DNA of 64,000 nucleotides from Pontibacter aquaedesilientis (lineage in GTDB: Bacteria; Bacteroidota; Bacteroidia; Cytophagales; Hymenobacteraceae). Shown here piece after piece: positions 8,803-18,642 of this stretch (its first letter is position 1; each line of letters begins with the position of its first letter). The DNA is taken from assembly GCF_014773225.1 (NCBI RefSeq), contig NZ_JACXAJ010000001.1, positions 620,001 through 684,000 on the forward strand, given 5' to 3'. Made by a program: the position numbers and the translations under genes. The notes under the pieces were generated by a model, which saw only the letters and a list, made by a program, of their open reading frames with translations, ran no database searches and was not told where the DNA came from.

Positions 8803-10579
8803 AATTTTCCGTTGTTTTGATCAGGAGCTTTCTGTATTTGGTGAAGATGCTGGATTTAGAAACGAAACCGAGATACTTTTCGCCTTTAAGTACCGGCAGA
8901 TTCCAGGTGCCGGTCTCGTCAAATTTCTTCATGACGTCGGCCATGGTATCGGTATAGCGGACCACATCCGGTGGTTTCACCATCAGCTGGCTGGCCAATA
9001 CCACATCGTATTTTTCCTGTTTGAACATAATCTCCCGCACATCTTCCAGCAGAATGATGCCTTTAAGTTTTCGCTGCTCATCTACCACCGGGTACAGGTT
9101 GCGACGGGAGTGGGCAATCACATCCACCAGTTCGCGCAAGGTGGCTTCAGGTTTTACCGGGTGAAAATCATTTTCTACCAGATGGCGAATCTGCATGATG
9201 CGCAGAACGGTTCTGTCTTTGTTGGCTGTAAGCAACTCGCCTTTCTGGGCCAGCTTCTTGGTGTCAAGCGAGAAAGGCTCGAAGTATTTTACCAATGCGT
9301 AGGCGGTGGCCGATACAATCATGAGCGGGATCATCAGGGTATAGCCACCCGATATTTCAGCGATGAGAAAAACAGCCGTGAGCGGTGCATGCATTACGCC
9401 ACTCAGTATACCGGCCATACCAACCACCGTAAAGCTACTCTCCGGAATTTTGCTGAATTGCAGCATGTTGACTAATCGCGAAAAAAAGAAACCAACGTGC
9501 GCCCCCACAAACATGGATGGGGCAAAGTTTCCACCGTTGCCGCCGCCCGCAATCGTGAACGTGGTGGCAGCTACTTTAACGAGTGCGAGCATACCCACAA
9601 AACCAATTACCAGCCATTCATTGGTCCCGAAAAAAGAGAGCCAGCTGTCACGCAAAAGGGACTCGGCATGGCCGCTCTCCAGCGATTTAACAGCGCCGTA
9701 GCCCTCTCCAAACAAAGGCGGGAAAAGCATGATCAGCAGGCCCAGCAATACACCGCCAATCATAGCGCGGCGGTAGGGTTGATTCTGGTAAGGCTCAAAC
9801 AAGGCTTCTATGCGCCAGGCCATGCGGCTGTAGTAAACCGACATCAAACCGGTGAGAATGCCCAGCATGACGTAAAAAGGAACGTGCGAAGCGGCAAAAG
9901 TAGTGAGCTGGTCTGTAAAGAAAAGCAGTTCTTCCCGCAGAATGATCCGAGAGCACAGCGCACCTACCACGGCAGAAATGATAAGCGGAATGAAAGCCGA
10001 GATGCTGATATCGGTCAGCAGCACTTCGATGGCGAACAGCACACCGGCGATAGGGGCATTGAAGACCGCCGCTATACCTGCCGCCGCGCCGCAGGCCAGC
10101 AGCAGTGTCCTGTCGCGATAGTTCAGGTGATATTCGCGCCCAAAGTTTGATCCGATCGCAGAGCCTGTCACCACAATCGGCGACTCAAGTCCGGCCGAGC
10201 CACCAAAGCCGGCCGTAATCCCGCTTGTGAGCACGTGCGAGTACATCTTGTGCGCCTCCACCATACTCGACTTCTGCGAGATGGCGTGCAGAATACTGGC
10301 AGTGCCTCTTCCCAACTGCCCTTGGAACAGGACACGTACCAGAAAAACCACTACCAGAATGCCTACCAGTGGAAACACCACCAACCAGTAGGGCTGCTCC
10401 AGCAAGCGGTTTCCGTAGGCCAGCAACTGCTGGAGATAATGCACCAATGTTTTCAGGACGACGGCAGCCAGCCCGGCCGTAAGGCCTACAAGCACACTCG
10501 AAATTAGGATGAACTCCCGGGTAGAGGTATGCCGGCGCAACCACAGTAAGGGTATTTTGGTTTTTTTTAAATTAAGCAT
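8801..10579 (-). CDS. ClC-type chloride channel/antiporter with CBS domains
   Basis: 592 residues. The ClC membrane core (about 20-430) has the gating-glutamate motif GSAGLESP and the GGNGGNFAPSMFVGA motif. A C-terminal CBS pair (about 450-580) includes LYPVVDEQRKLKGIILLEDV and LPVLKGEKYLGFVSKSSIF. It probably moves chloride across the inner membrane, with nucleotide or ionic control through the CBS pair. It is a different subtype from the ClC at 26972. It lies beside Mrp and NhaA antiporter genes, which suggests a role in ion and pH balance. Confidence 0.93.
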   Translation of the reverse strand: MLNLKKTKIPLLWLRRHTSTREFILISSVLVGLTAGLAAVVLKTLVHYLQQLLAYGNRLLEQPYWLVVFPLVGILVVVFLVRVLFQGQLGRGTASILHAISQKSSMVEAHKMYSHVLTSGITAGFGGSAGLESPIVVTGSAIGSNFGREYHLNYRDRTLLLACGAAAGIAAVFNAPIAGVLFAIEVLLTDISISAFIPLIISAVVGALCSRIILREELLFFTDQLTTFAASHVPFYVMLGILTGLMSVYYSRMAWRIEALFEPYQNQPYRRAMIGGVLLGLLIMLFPPLFGEGYGAVKSLESGHAESLLRDSWLSFFGTNEWLVIGFVGMLALVKVAATTFTIAGGGNGGNFAPSMFVGAHVGFFFSRLVNMLQFSKIPESSFTVVGMAGILSGVMHAPLTAVFLIAEISGGYTLMIPLMIVSATAYALVKYFEPFSLDTKKLAQKGELLTANKDRTVLRIMQIRHLVENDFHPVKPEATLRELVDVIAHSRRNLYPVVDEQRKLKGIILLEDVREIMFKQEKYDVVLASQLMVKPPDVVRYTDTMADVMKKFDETGTWNLPVLKGEKYLGFVSKSSIFTKYRKLLIKTTEN

Positions 10580-10775
10580 TGAGGGACTATACGCTCTTGG
10601 CAGCGAGAGTTTTTAGAAGTTTAAAATTAAGGACTTAAATGGCGACGCTCAAGCAAAAGCAGTTATAATTGTACAGAAACTTTAACAAAAAATATCTGCC
10701 CAAATCTAACCCGGTGCAATTTTTTAAGTTATTATTAAGACAGAGGCAATACAAACCTACCTGATCAGAACGAAA

Positions 10776-11582
10776 ATGACACACGAACCAGATAAAAGCG
10801 GTAACCTGATTCTAAAGGAGCTACATGGCCATTTCCATATTATTGGAGATGTGCATGGGTGCTTTGACGAACTGCTGGCGCTGTTGCTTAAACTGGGCTA
10901 CCAGGTGGACGACGACACCCTAAACGGCAGGTATAACGTGTTGCCGCCAAAGGGATGCATGGCGGTGTTTGTCGGTGATTTAGTGGATCGGGGCCCAAAT
11001 TCGCCGGAGGTGCTGCGCCTGGTGATGGACATGGTAGAGCAGGATGTGGCGCTTTGCGTAAGCGGAAATCACGACGACAAGCTGTACCGCAAGCTACTGG
11101 GGCGCAACGTACAGGTCAGGCACGGGCTCGAGCTAACAGTTGCCCAATTGGAAAACTACGACAAAGCATTTCATGATCGGGTAAGAGAGTTCCTTGCCCA
11201 TTTGCCACACCACATTATTCTGGACGACGGACGGCTGGTGGTGGCTCATGCTGGGTTGGAAGAGCGTCTGCACGGTAGGCATAGTAAATCGGTGCGCGAC
11301 CTCTGCCTGTATGGCCCCACCACCGGCGAGCTTGATGCAAGGGGCTTACCCGTTCGCCTGGACTGGGCCGCTGACTATTCCGGTATGGCCGTAGTAGTAT
11401 ACGGACATACGCCGGTCTATGAGCCCCGCTGGAAAAACAACACGATCAATATTGATACCGGCTGCGTCTTTGGAGGCAAACTTACTTCGCTCACCTACCC
11501 AGACCACCTACTCACCACCATCGAGGCTTTCGATACCTATGCGGAGTCTGTCCGGCCATTCCTGCACAAATCGCACCACTAG
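10776..11582 (+). CDS. PPP-family metallophosphatase
   Basis: 268 residues with every metal-site motif of the PPP family in order: GDVHG, GDLVDRG, GNHD, VVAHAG and YGHTPV. The spacing and the N-terminal phrase GDVHGCFDELLALLLKLGY resemble PrpE and the phosphatase domain of bacterial Pnkp. It is likely cytosolic, acting on phosphoprotein, dinucleotide or RNA 2',3'-phosphate; the sequence does not decide which. It is convergent with mrpG: its stop codon (11580-11582) overlaps the mrpG stop. Confidence 0.85.
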   Translation: MTHEPDKSGNLILKELHGHFHIIGDVHGCFDELLALLLKLGYQVDDDTLNGRYNVLPPKGCMAVFVGDLVDRGPNSPEVLRLVMDMVEQDVALCVSGNHDDKLYRKLLGRNVQVRHGLELTVAQLENYDKAFHDRVREFLAHLPHHIILDDGRLVVAHAGLEERLHGRHSKSVRDLCLYGPTTGELDARGLPVRLDWAADYSGMAVVVYGHTPVYEPRWKNNTINIDTGCVFGGKLTSLTYPDHLLTTIEAFDTYAESVRPFLHKSHH

Positions 11583-11983
11583 GGCTTCTGTTCTTTCTCT
11601 TCCTTTTGATGATTTCGCGTCATGTGGTCTTTTCGGAGGTAGCCCTTGAATTCATCCAGGTTGGTTTTAGGCCAAAAAGGAATTTTATTCCGCACGGCTG
11701 TCCTTCCGATCACATGCGCGGCCACCGGGGAGGTGATGAACGTAAAACTGATAATCAGGGCTACCTTCAGGAACATATCCGGCTCATTGAAGTAAATTCC
11801 CATACCTGTCAGAATAAGGCCCAGGCCCAGCGTAGCCCCTTTGGTAATGGCTGACATGCGGATGTAAAAGTCCGGGAAACGCAGCAGCCCGATGGTGGCG
11901 ATAAGCATGAACATAACGCCGATGATGATGAACACGGAGCTGATAATCTCTCTGATTAGCAGGAAATTGACGTTCTCTAGCAT
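11579..11983 (-). CDS. mrpG: Na+/H+ antiporter subunit MrpG
   Basis: 134 residues with three membrane segments and the PhaG/MnhG phrase GLLRFPDFYIRMSAITKGATLG. The C-terminus is a charged tail. It is the last gene of the seven-gene Mrp operon, transcribed right to left, and starts 1 base after mrpF. Confidence 0.92.
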   Translation of the reverse strand: MLENVNFLLIREIISSVFIIIGVMFMLIATIGLLRFPDFYIRMSAITKGATLGLGLILTGMGIYFNEPDMFLKVALIISFTFITSPVAAHVIGRTAVRNKIPFWPKTNLDEFKGYLRKDHMTRNHQKEEKEQKP

Positions 11984-11984
11984 A

Positions 11985-12254
11985 TCAACGGGTAGATTTC
12001 ATGAGGTAATAAGCAAAGGATATAGAGCCCAGAAAGCCGAACAGTGACAGAATGATGGCCACATCGATAAAATCCACGTTGCCGGTGAGCTCGGTATAGA
12101 TGGCAACGATGCCGATCACGTTGGCCACAAACAAATCAAAGGCCGTGATGCGGTCAGGCAGGGTAGGGCCAATGGCAAAGCGGATGGCCGTCATCACCAG
12201 GCAGATACTTAGCGCTGCCATGGCAAAAATCAAGGTGAAAGAGAAGATGCTCAT
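11985..12254 (-). CDS. mrpF: Na+/H+ antiporter subunit MrpF
   Basis: 89 residues with three membrane segments and the MnhF/PhaF core RFAIGPTLPDRITAFDLF. It overlaps the end of mrpE by 4 bases. Confidence 0.92.
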   Translation of the reverse strand: MSIFSFTLIFAMAALSICLVMTAIRFAIGPTLPDRITAFDLFVANVIGIVAIYTELTGNVDFIDVAIILSLFGFLGSISFAYYLMKSTR

Positions 12255-12748
12255 GCTGTCAGTTCCATTAAACGTCGTTCAAAACCTTGCTTCAGGCTTT
12301 GCTTGAGCTGTTCTGCATCGTTGTGTTTCAGGTATAGCGAGTGCACGTAAAGTATTTTCTTGTCGCTACTGACGTCTATGCTCAGCGTGCCTGGTGTGAG
12401 TGTAATGATGCCGGCCAAAACCGTTATCTCGAAATCGGTTGTCACGGATAGCGGCAAGGCCACCACTGTGGGCTGCAGCCGGTAGTGTGGTGTCAGGATA
12501 TCGTAGGCTACTTTCAGGTTGGCCACCACCAGTTCTTTCAGAAAATACGCGACAAAGGCAATCGCTTTGGGCAGCTTCCGGAAATACGACTTATGGTACA
12601 AGGGCGTGGTCAGCCAGAGCACGACCATGATAGCCGACCAGACGACAACTGCCCAGATGGCATTGTAGGGGAAGATCGGGTCGCCATATTTAAAATAAAC
12701 ATAGCTACTGATCAGGGCAATGAGCAAATGGACGAAAAATGTTTTCAT
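12251..12748 (-). CDS. mrpE: Na+/H+ antiporter subunit MrpE
   Basis: 165 residues, with two N-terminal membrane segments and a soluble MnhE domain including LAGIITLTPGTLSIDV, the family signature. It lies between mrpD (1-base gap) and mrpF. Confidence 0.92.
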   Translation of the reverse strand: MKTFFVHLLIALISSYVYFKYGDPIFPYNAIWAVVVWSAIMVVLWLTTPLYHKSYFRKLPKAIAFVAYFLKELVVANLKVAYDILTPHYRLQPTVVALPLSVTTDFEITVLAGIITLTPGTLSIDVSSDKKILYVHSLYLKHNDAEQLKQSLKQGFERRLMELTA

Positions 12749-12749
12749 G

Positions 12750-14258
12750 TTATCTTTTCAATACGGCGTTGATGTACAATTCGCTGTTGAGGAGTTGCTC
12801 TGCCGCCAGTTGCGCCATCGTGATCACGGGTTCGGCATATAAGCCGATAAATAAGATGAAGACGACCAGGAAAATAACCGGCACATGCAAAAACCTGTTC
12901 ACCCGCTGATCCGCTTCCGACATAACATCCAGCATCGGATCTGTGTCCGGTTTCCTTTTCCAGAAAACCTCGTTCCAGATTTTGGTCATCGAGAAAATCG
13001 TGATCAGACTCACAGCCAGGGAGGTAAAGACAATGGCAAAACTGTCAATCTCAAAACCGGCCTTGGCCAGCATGAATTTCCCCCAGAAACCCGAGAACGG
13101 CGGTATACCTGCCAGTGAGAAGGCAGAAATGAAAAACAGCAATGACAACACCGGGTGCTGCAGGTATACGCTGCCTAGTTTTTTCAGCGCAAAGGAACCA
13201 CGCCGGTGCGCCACCACCCCGCTTATCAGAAAAAGGTTTGTTTTCACCAGGATGTTGTGGATGATGAAATAGATGCTGCCGGCCAGCGCCAGCGGCGTAA
13301 ACAAGGCCAGCCCCATGAGCATGTACCCGATCTGGCTCACAATATGGAAGGAGAGGATTTTCCGGAAATCATTCTGGGATGCTGCGCCCAATACGCCGAT
13401 CACCATCGTGAAGCCTGCCAGGACGGTGAAAAGCGGAATCGTCAGCTCCTGGTCCAGTACAAAAACGAGCGTAAACAGGCGAATGAGCGCGTACATACCT
13501 ACCTTGGTGAGCAAGCCGGCGATAAAAGCAGATACGGCAATGGGAGGGGTATGATAGGAGGCAGGTAGCCAGAAAAACATAGGGAAAATGGCCGACTTGA
13601 TGCCGAATGCGATCAGGAAAAACATTCCTGCCATGGTGATCAGGGCTGGATGCGCCACAGGGGTCCGTACCAGAACGGCCAGCTCGGCCAGGTTAAGCGT
13701 TCCCACAATGCCATAGACCACGCCTATACCTGTCAACAGAAAACCGGAGGCCAGAAAGTTAATGGTGACATACTTGATGGCGCCCTCCAACTGCGGTTTG
13801 CTTCCTCCCAGGGCAATCAGCACAAAACTGCAGATCAACAAAACCTCAAACCAAACAAACAGATTGAAAAGGTCACCTGTGAGACAGGCACCGGCCACTC
13901 CCATTTGCAAAATCAGTAGTACCGGGTAGTAGCCGAAGGTTTGCCGAGCTTTGTCGAGCCCCTTGATCGAAAAAAGGTAGATCGCCATGCCCACAACCGC
14001 ACTCACCAGTACCATCAGGGAACTGAACAAGTCTGCCACCAGCGTAATGCCAAAGGGTGCCGGCCAGCTGCCCAGCTGCGTCGTGATAATGCCCGTTTGG
14101 TTGACATAGAGTAACAGCATGAAGTTAGAGGCCAGCAACCCCATCTGAACGGCAACGCCAATGTACTGCTGCACGCGGACCAATCTCCAGAAAAATAAGC
14201 ATAATATGGCCCCATATAGCGGAATAAGCAAGGGCAACAAGAGTAGCAGGTGGTTCAT
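12750..14258 (-). CDS. mrpD: Na+/H+ antiporter subunit MrpD
   Basis: 502 residues, about 14 membrane segments, homologous to complex I NuoN/NuoM. The proton-channel phrases are visible: KSAIFPMFFWLPASYHTPP and ILSFHIVSQIGYM. It forms the ion path together with MrpA. The length is normal for the family. Confidence 0.94.
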   Translation of the reverse strand: MNHLLLLLPLLIPLYGAILCLFFWRLVRVQQYIGVAVQMGLLASNFMLLLYVNQTGIITTQLGSWPAPFGITLVADLFSSLMVLVSAVVGMAIYLFSIKGLDKARQTFGYYPVLLILQMGVAGACLTGDLFNLFVWFEVLLICSFVLIALGGSKPQLEGAIKYVTINFLASGFLLTGIGVVYGIVGTLNLAELAVLVRTPVAHPALITMAGMFFLIAFGIKSAIFPMFFWLPASYHTPPIAVSAFIAGLLTKVGMYALIRLFTLVFVLDQELTIPLFTVLAGFTMVIGVLGAASQNDFRKILSFHIVSQIGYMLMGLALFTPLALAGSIYFIIHNILVKTNLFLISGVVAHRRGSFALKKLGSVYLQHPVLSLLFFISAFSLAGIPPFSGFWGKFMLAKAGFEIDSFAIVFTSLAVSLITIFSMTKIWNEVFWKRKPDTDPMLDVMSEADQRVNRFLHVPVIFLVVFILFIGLYAEPVITMAQLAAEQLLNSELYINAVLKR

Positions 14259-14267
14259 GGGGGCGCT

Positions 14268-14630
14268 TTATTCTTTTTCCTCTATCTGATCGGTGGTGTT
14301 CATGTCATCCAGGTCGTTGGTTCCGAACGATTGGTATACCCGTTTGATGAGCACGATGGAGAAGGCCTGGATGCCAAAACCGATGACAATGGCCGTGAGG
14401 AGCAGGGCTTGCGGCACAGGATCTGCAAAAGGCTCGACTGCCATATCTTCAGTTTTGGGTATGATGGCTGAACCGCCCCGGGTCAGTCGCCCGATCACGA
14501 AAAGAAACAGGTTAGTGGCCAGACCGAACAGAATAAGCCCGAGTATCAGCTTGAAAAAATGGCGGTGAAGGATCAGGTATAGACTTGATGTAAACAGAAT
14601 ACCTATCAGAAAAGGGAGTATAACTTCCAT
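14268..14630 (-). CDS. mrpC: Na+/H+ antiporter subunit MrpC
   Basis: 120 residues, NuoK-like with three membrane segments. The segment DPVPQALLLTAIVIGFGIQAF is diagnostic of MnhC. It has a short acidic tail. Confidence 0.93.
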   Translation of the reverse strand: MEVILPFLIGILFTSSLYLILHRHFFKLILGLILFGLATNLFLFVIGRLTRGGSAIIPKTEDMAVEPFADPVPQALLLTAIVIGFGIQAFSIVLIKRVYQSFGTNDLDDMNTTDQIEEKE

Positions 14631-14636
14631 GTGGGT

Positions 14637-15179
14637 TTATTCTTCAGACATGACAAAGGTTATTTTGAGCACTACCCCGATTACCAGCAGGTATACCCCG
14701 ATATCGAACAGGATAGGGGTTCCCGGCTTACCCAAGATGGGGATGTAAAAGTCCGCCCAGAAGGCATGCATATAAGGATGGCCGAACATCAGCCCCACCA
14801 CCCCACTCGAAGCTGCCAGCAGTAAACCGGTCGCAATGATGTAGATCGGCTCCAGGCGAATCATTTTTTCGTTCAGATTTGGCTGTCGTGCCTTCCTTCT
14901 GCGGCGCCACACATTGACGCGCATCATGCGCATGAGGTAGAGCGATCGGCTTTGGTTAGGCTGCCGGGGGTACCCATACAGGTTCACTTTCAGGAAGGTA
15001 TCCACGGTTTGCTGAGGGCCGTGCGTCATGGTATGGAACACAAAGGCAATCGCGCCGATCAGGCCCCCGATAAATCCGCCCCCCGGGTGATTGTGCCCCC
15101 TGAAAAGGGTATAGAGCGAAAAGACAATAAACACAGGTATAAGCAACTTGATGGCAACGGATAGTATAAGCGTTTTCAT
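14637..15179 (-). CDS. mrpB: Na+/H+ antiporter subunit MrpB, with a basic insert
   Basis: 180 residues against about 140 in most MrpB. The core phrases FRGHNHPGGGFIGGL and GKPGTPILFDIGVYLLV are intact. The excess is a strongly basic stretch at about 73-104 (RRRRKARQ and neighbours) between membrane segments, probably a cytoplasmic loop. It overlaps mrpA by 4 bases. Confidence 0.92.
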   Translation of the reverse strand: MKTLILSVAIKLLIPVFIVFSLYTLFRGHNHPGGGFIGGLIGAIAFVFHTMTHGPQQTVDTFLKVNLYGYPRQPNQSRSLYLMRMMRVNVWRRRRKARQPNLNEKMIRLEPIYIIATGLLLAASSGVVGLMFGHPYMHAFWADFYIPILGKPGTPILFDIGVYLLVIGVVLKITFVMSEE

Positions 15180-17563
15180 GGTTTCCCTCCTTTCTGCATG
15201 CGTAGTTTGAGCATGGCCACAATGCCGACGGCCGCTACAGCCAGTACCACAATTTCACCCAAGGTATCGAGCGCCCTGAAATCCACCAGAATCACATTCA
15301 CAATGTTTCGGCCTTGCCCCAGCAAATAGCTGTTCTCTCCGTAATACGCCTTCAGGGGCGAATCGAGGGGATATTGTTTCACCAGCAGGATAATATAGGT
15401 CATGGCTGCTCCAAAGGCTATCGAAACCAGTACATATTTGTAGCGTTCCCGGGCGTGCGTCAGGTATTGGAAGGCGGGCAGTTTGTGCAGAATGAGCACG
15501 AAGATAACCACGGTCAGTGTCTCGATAAGCAGTTGGGTGGCCGCCACGTCCGGAGCTCCGAAGAGGATATAGAACAAGGCGATGGAGTATCCGATTATAC
15601 CCATGATGGCAATAGAGGTGAGGCGCGAGCGCGACTGGAAAAGGAAAATGAGCGCCGGTATCACCAACAGGATAAGCACCAGTTCATACAGGCGTATATC
15701 GCTCAACTGCTCTAGCCTGTAACTCATTTCCAATGCAGGACCATCCTTCCAGAGCGAGAGCGCCAGAAGCAGAATATGGGTAATAACAATCGTGACGATG
15801 TAGTTGCGCAGATAACCGTTCTGTATGGTGGCTGTGATCTTGGTGGCTCCTGTTATAAGCCCTTTCACGGCATGTTGGTACAGCTTGTCCGGTCCAAACA
15901 GGTATAGCCGCTCAAAGCGGTTGGCGTGACTTTGCAGGCTGCCCGAGAAGCGGTAAACGACATAGCCCAGCGCGATGGTGAGCAGGCTAAGCCCGAGTAC
16001 CAGGTTAAATCCATGCCAGAGGGCCAGCTCGAACACTTGTTCTTCTCCCAGCATAGCCTGGGCGGCCCTCCGCAGGATAGGCGTAGCCAACAGACCAGGC
16101 AACAGACCAAATAACAAACCGACCAGCGATAGCACAACAGGGGGCAGGTATAGTAAAGCCTTATCCGGATGCTGCAGCGGGGTGCTCAACTGGCTGCGAC
16201 CCCAGAAAATTCTGAAGCCGATCAGCAAAGCGACAGCCACAAATACCATCCCCGAAAAAAAACTGACGGCGAAGAGCATCCAGCGCAAGGGACTTTCTTC
16301 CAACACGGCTTCATAAACGAGCTCTTTGCCAATAAACCCGAAAAAGGGAAGCACCCCCGCCATGGAAAAACCGGCCAGCAGGGCAGCTATCGCAGTAGGG
16401 CGTATAGAGCGGGCCAATCCGTATAGTTGTTTGATGTCACGGGTGCCGGTGGCATGGTCTACGTTGCCAGCCACCAGAAAAAGGGTGCCTTTGTAGAGGG
16501 CATGCGCCAGCAGAAATACGAGCATGGCCTCTAGGGCAGGAGCGGTGCCGATGCCGGTCATGGTGACCAGCAGGCCGAGTGCGCTGATGGTGGTATAGGC
16601 CAGTATGGCTTTGAGGTCAGAGTGCTGCAGGGCAAGCCAGGCTCCCAATAAGGTTGTAATGCCTCCCACGATCATCAGCGTGTACTGCCAGACTTCTGTT
16701 CCGCCCATGACGGGGGTGAGCCTGGCCAGCAGGTATACGCCGGCTTTCACCATGGTCGCCGAGTGCAGGTAGGCACTCACAGGCGTGGGCGCTGCCATGG
16801 CATTGGGCAACCAGAAGTGAAACGGAAACTGCGCCGATTTGGTAAATGCCCCCAATAGCACCAGCACCAGTGCCGGTAGGTATAGCGCATGCGATGTAAC
16901 CATATCGCCACGGGTCAGCAGCTCACTTAAGGTATAGGTCTCGCCGGCCATCCCTACCAGGATCAGGCCGGCCATGAGCGCGAGTCCGCCAAGTCCTGTG
17001 ACCAGCAAAGCCTGCAAGGCCGAGTTGCGGGAGCTCTCCTGCTCATGCCCAAACCCGATCAGCAGATAAGAACTGATACTGGTGAGCTCCCAGAATATAA
17101 ACAGCGAGATAAGGTTGCCCGACAGCACTAGACCCAGCATGGCTGTCATGAAAAGGGTCAGGTACAGGTAAAAACGTCCCAGCAGGGAGTTGCCCTTTAA
17201 GTAACCGCCGGCGTATACCATAATCAGGGTGCCGAAGCCGGTAATGAGCAGTGCAAACAGCAGACTAAGCCCGTCGAGGTAGAAGTGCAGGTTGATACCG
17301 AGCGAGGGTGCCCACTTTTGTACTTCTCCCAGCGGGCTGCCAGCCAGCACGGCAGGCGCAAGCGAGAGCAGGTACAGGAAAATGCAAAAGGGCAGTAGCG
17401 CCATCGGTACATAGACCCATCTGCCCAGCCATCGGTATAGGAAAGGCGCAGCAAAAGCGAATAAAAGGCCTGCGAGTATGGCTAAAAACATCAAAAATGC
17501 TTCGTTTGTAAATGTATCCCTGGTTTTTTCGTAGCTAATTACATTAAGTACCTTTCTGCGCAT
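15176..17563 (-). CDS. mrpA: Na+/H+ antiporter subunit MrpA
   Basis: 795 residues. The NuoL-like part has GAFTKSAQFPFHFWLPNAM (proton channel), and is followed by a MrpA-specific C-terminal extension with a NuoJ-like region. First gene of the operon mrpABCDEFG, a group 1 Mrp system that exports Na+ in exchange for H+ and supports alkali and salt tolerance. The frame starts at 17563, but Met25 (17489-17491), just before FLAILAGLLFAFAAPFL, gives the N-terminus usual for the family and may be the true start. Confidence 0.94.
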   Translation of the reverse strand: MRRKVLNVISYEKTRDTFTNEAFLMFLAILAGLLFAFAAPFLYRWLGRWVYVPMALLPFCIFLYLLSLAPAVLAGSPLGEVQKWAPSLGINLHFYLDGLSLLFALLITGFGTLIMVYAGGYLKGNSLLGRFYLYLTLFMTAMLGLVLSGNLISLFIFWELTSISSYLLIGFGHEQESSRNSALQALLVTGLGGLALMAGLILVGMAGETYTLSELLTRGDMVTSHALYLPALVLVLLGAFTKSAQFPFHFWLPNAMAAPTPVSAYLHSATMVKAGVYLLARLTPVMGGTEVWQYTLMIVGGITTLLGAWLALQHSDLKAILAYTTISALGLLVTMTGIGTAPALEAMLVFLLAHALYKGTLFLVAGNVDHATGTRDIKQLYGLARSIRPTAIAALLAGFSMAGVLPFFGFIGKELVYEAVLEESPLRWMLFAVSFFSGMVFVAVALLIGFRIFWGRSQLSTPLQHPDKALLYLPPVVLSLVGLLFGLLPGLLATPILRRAAQAMLGEEQVFELALWHGFNLVLGLSLLTIALGYVVYRFSGSLQSHANRFERLYLFGPDKLYQHAVKGLITGATKITATIQNGYLRNYIVTIVITHILLLALSLWKDGPALEMSYRLEQLSDIRLYELVLILLVIPALIFLFQSRSRLTSIAIMGIIGYSIALFYILFGAPDVAATQLLIETLTVVIFVLILHKLPAFQYLTHARERYKYVLVSIAFGAAMTYIILLVKQYPLDSPLKAYYGENSYLLGQGRNIVNVILVDFRALDTLGEIVVLAVAAVGIVAMLKLRMQKGGKP

Positions 17564-17655
17564 TTTATGTTACGTCAGGACTATATTAGAGTGGAGGCAG
17601 ACCAGGGTTTGCCCCAGCGAAAGGCTTACGATAATCTATATAAACCAACATCATC

Positions 17656-18579
17656 ATGAACACGCTGAAACGTATTATGGTGGGGCTCGATCTGTCTGAA
17701 ATGGACGATACCCTGATCCGCTACACGGCCTTCCTCTGCTCCATTTCCGAAATAGAGAAAGTGTACTTCATACACGCCGAAAAAAGCCTTGAAATACCTA
17801 CTGAGGTGCTGGAGGACATGCCAAATGTTATACCTGCCGATGAAAGGCTGAAGGTGGCCCTGGAGGATAAGGTAAGACAATACTTCGGCCCTGATCACCG
17901 GACCCAGATGGCGGTGCAGGTGGTAGAGGGAACGCCCCTGAAGGAGTTGCTGCACTGGTCTAAAATCAAGCAGATAGACATGGTGCTGGTAGGCCGCAAA
18001 CTGCGCCTGCGTGGCAGCGGAGTCCTCGCCCACAAAATTTTGCGAACCGGCCGAATGAGCGTGCTTTTCGTGCCGGAAAACGCCCATCCGGTTCTCAACC
18101 ACATTGTGGTGAGTGTCGACTTTTCGGAGTACTCTCTGATGGCCCTGGACCGCATCCTGCACTCTGCGCTCACCAGGCCGGAAGTACAGATTACCTGCCT
18201 GCACATCTACCAGGTACCGACCGGCTATATTACGCTGGGTATGCGCTACGAGGACTTTGATGAGCGTATGCAAGGCTTCGCCCGCGATAAATTTGAACAG
18301 GTAGTGGCCCGTTTCCCGGAACTGGGCGACCGCGCCAATCTGAAGTTGGTGAAGCAGGGGAACGACGACGATATGGGCGAACTGATTGTAGTAGAAGCGA
18401 AGCGGGAGCAGGCCGACATGCTGGTGATCGGAGCCAAAGGGAAATCGGCCGCGGCACTATTCGTGCTGGGCAGCGTGACAGAGAAAATCCTGCGCCATAA
18501 CAATGACATCCCTATGATCGTGTACAAGAAGTCGAATGAAGCGATTGGCTTTTTGGATGCCCTGCTAAGCGAAGATTAA
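17656..18579 (+). CDS. Tandem universal stress protein (UspA family)
   Basis: 307 residues made of two Usp domains, about 1-140 and 150-300. The second holds the ATP-binding signature GAKGKSAAALFVLGSVTEKIL (G-2x-G-9x-GS type). The first ends in GRKLRLRGSGVLAHKILR, a similar but weaker form. Cytosolic. It is divergent from mrpA with about 90 bases between them, so the two may share regulation under salt or pH stress (inference). Confidence 0.9.
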   Translation: MNTLKRIMVGLDLSEMDDTLIRYTAFLCSISEIEKVYFIHAEKSLEIPTEVLEDMPNVIPADERLKVALEDKVRQYFGPDHRTQMAVQVVEGTPLKELLHWSKIKQIDMVLVGRKLRLRGSGVLAHKILRTGRMSVLFVPENAHPVLNHIVVSVDFSEYSLMALDRILHSALTRPEVQITCLHIYQVPTGYITLGMRYEDFDERMQGFARDKFEQVVARFPELGDRANLKLVKQGNDDDMGELIVVEAKREQADMLVIGAKGKSAAALFVLGSVTEKILRHNNDIPMIVYKKSNEAIGFLDALLSED

Positions 18580-18594
18580 CGGAGTTAGGTATAC

Positions 18595-18642
18595 CTAAAC
18601 AATAACGGCTGACATGGTAATTTGTCAGCCGTTATTGTTTAG
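18595..18642. terminator. Bidirectional terminator between uspA and nhaA
   Basis: A perfect 20-bp stem (18595-18614 with 18623-18642) with an 8-base loop. The last codons and stop of nhaA are part of the stem. It directly abuts an AGGTATACCT palindrome at 18587-18596. Confidence 0.8.

Noticed and set aside
8759..10150. Long plus-strand frames across the ClC gene
   Set aside because: They lie opposite a clear ClC with all motifs and have no recognisable domains.
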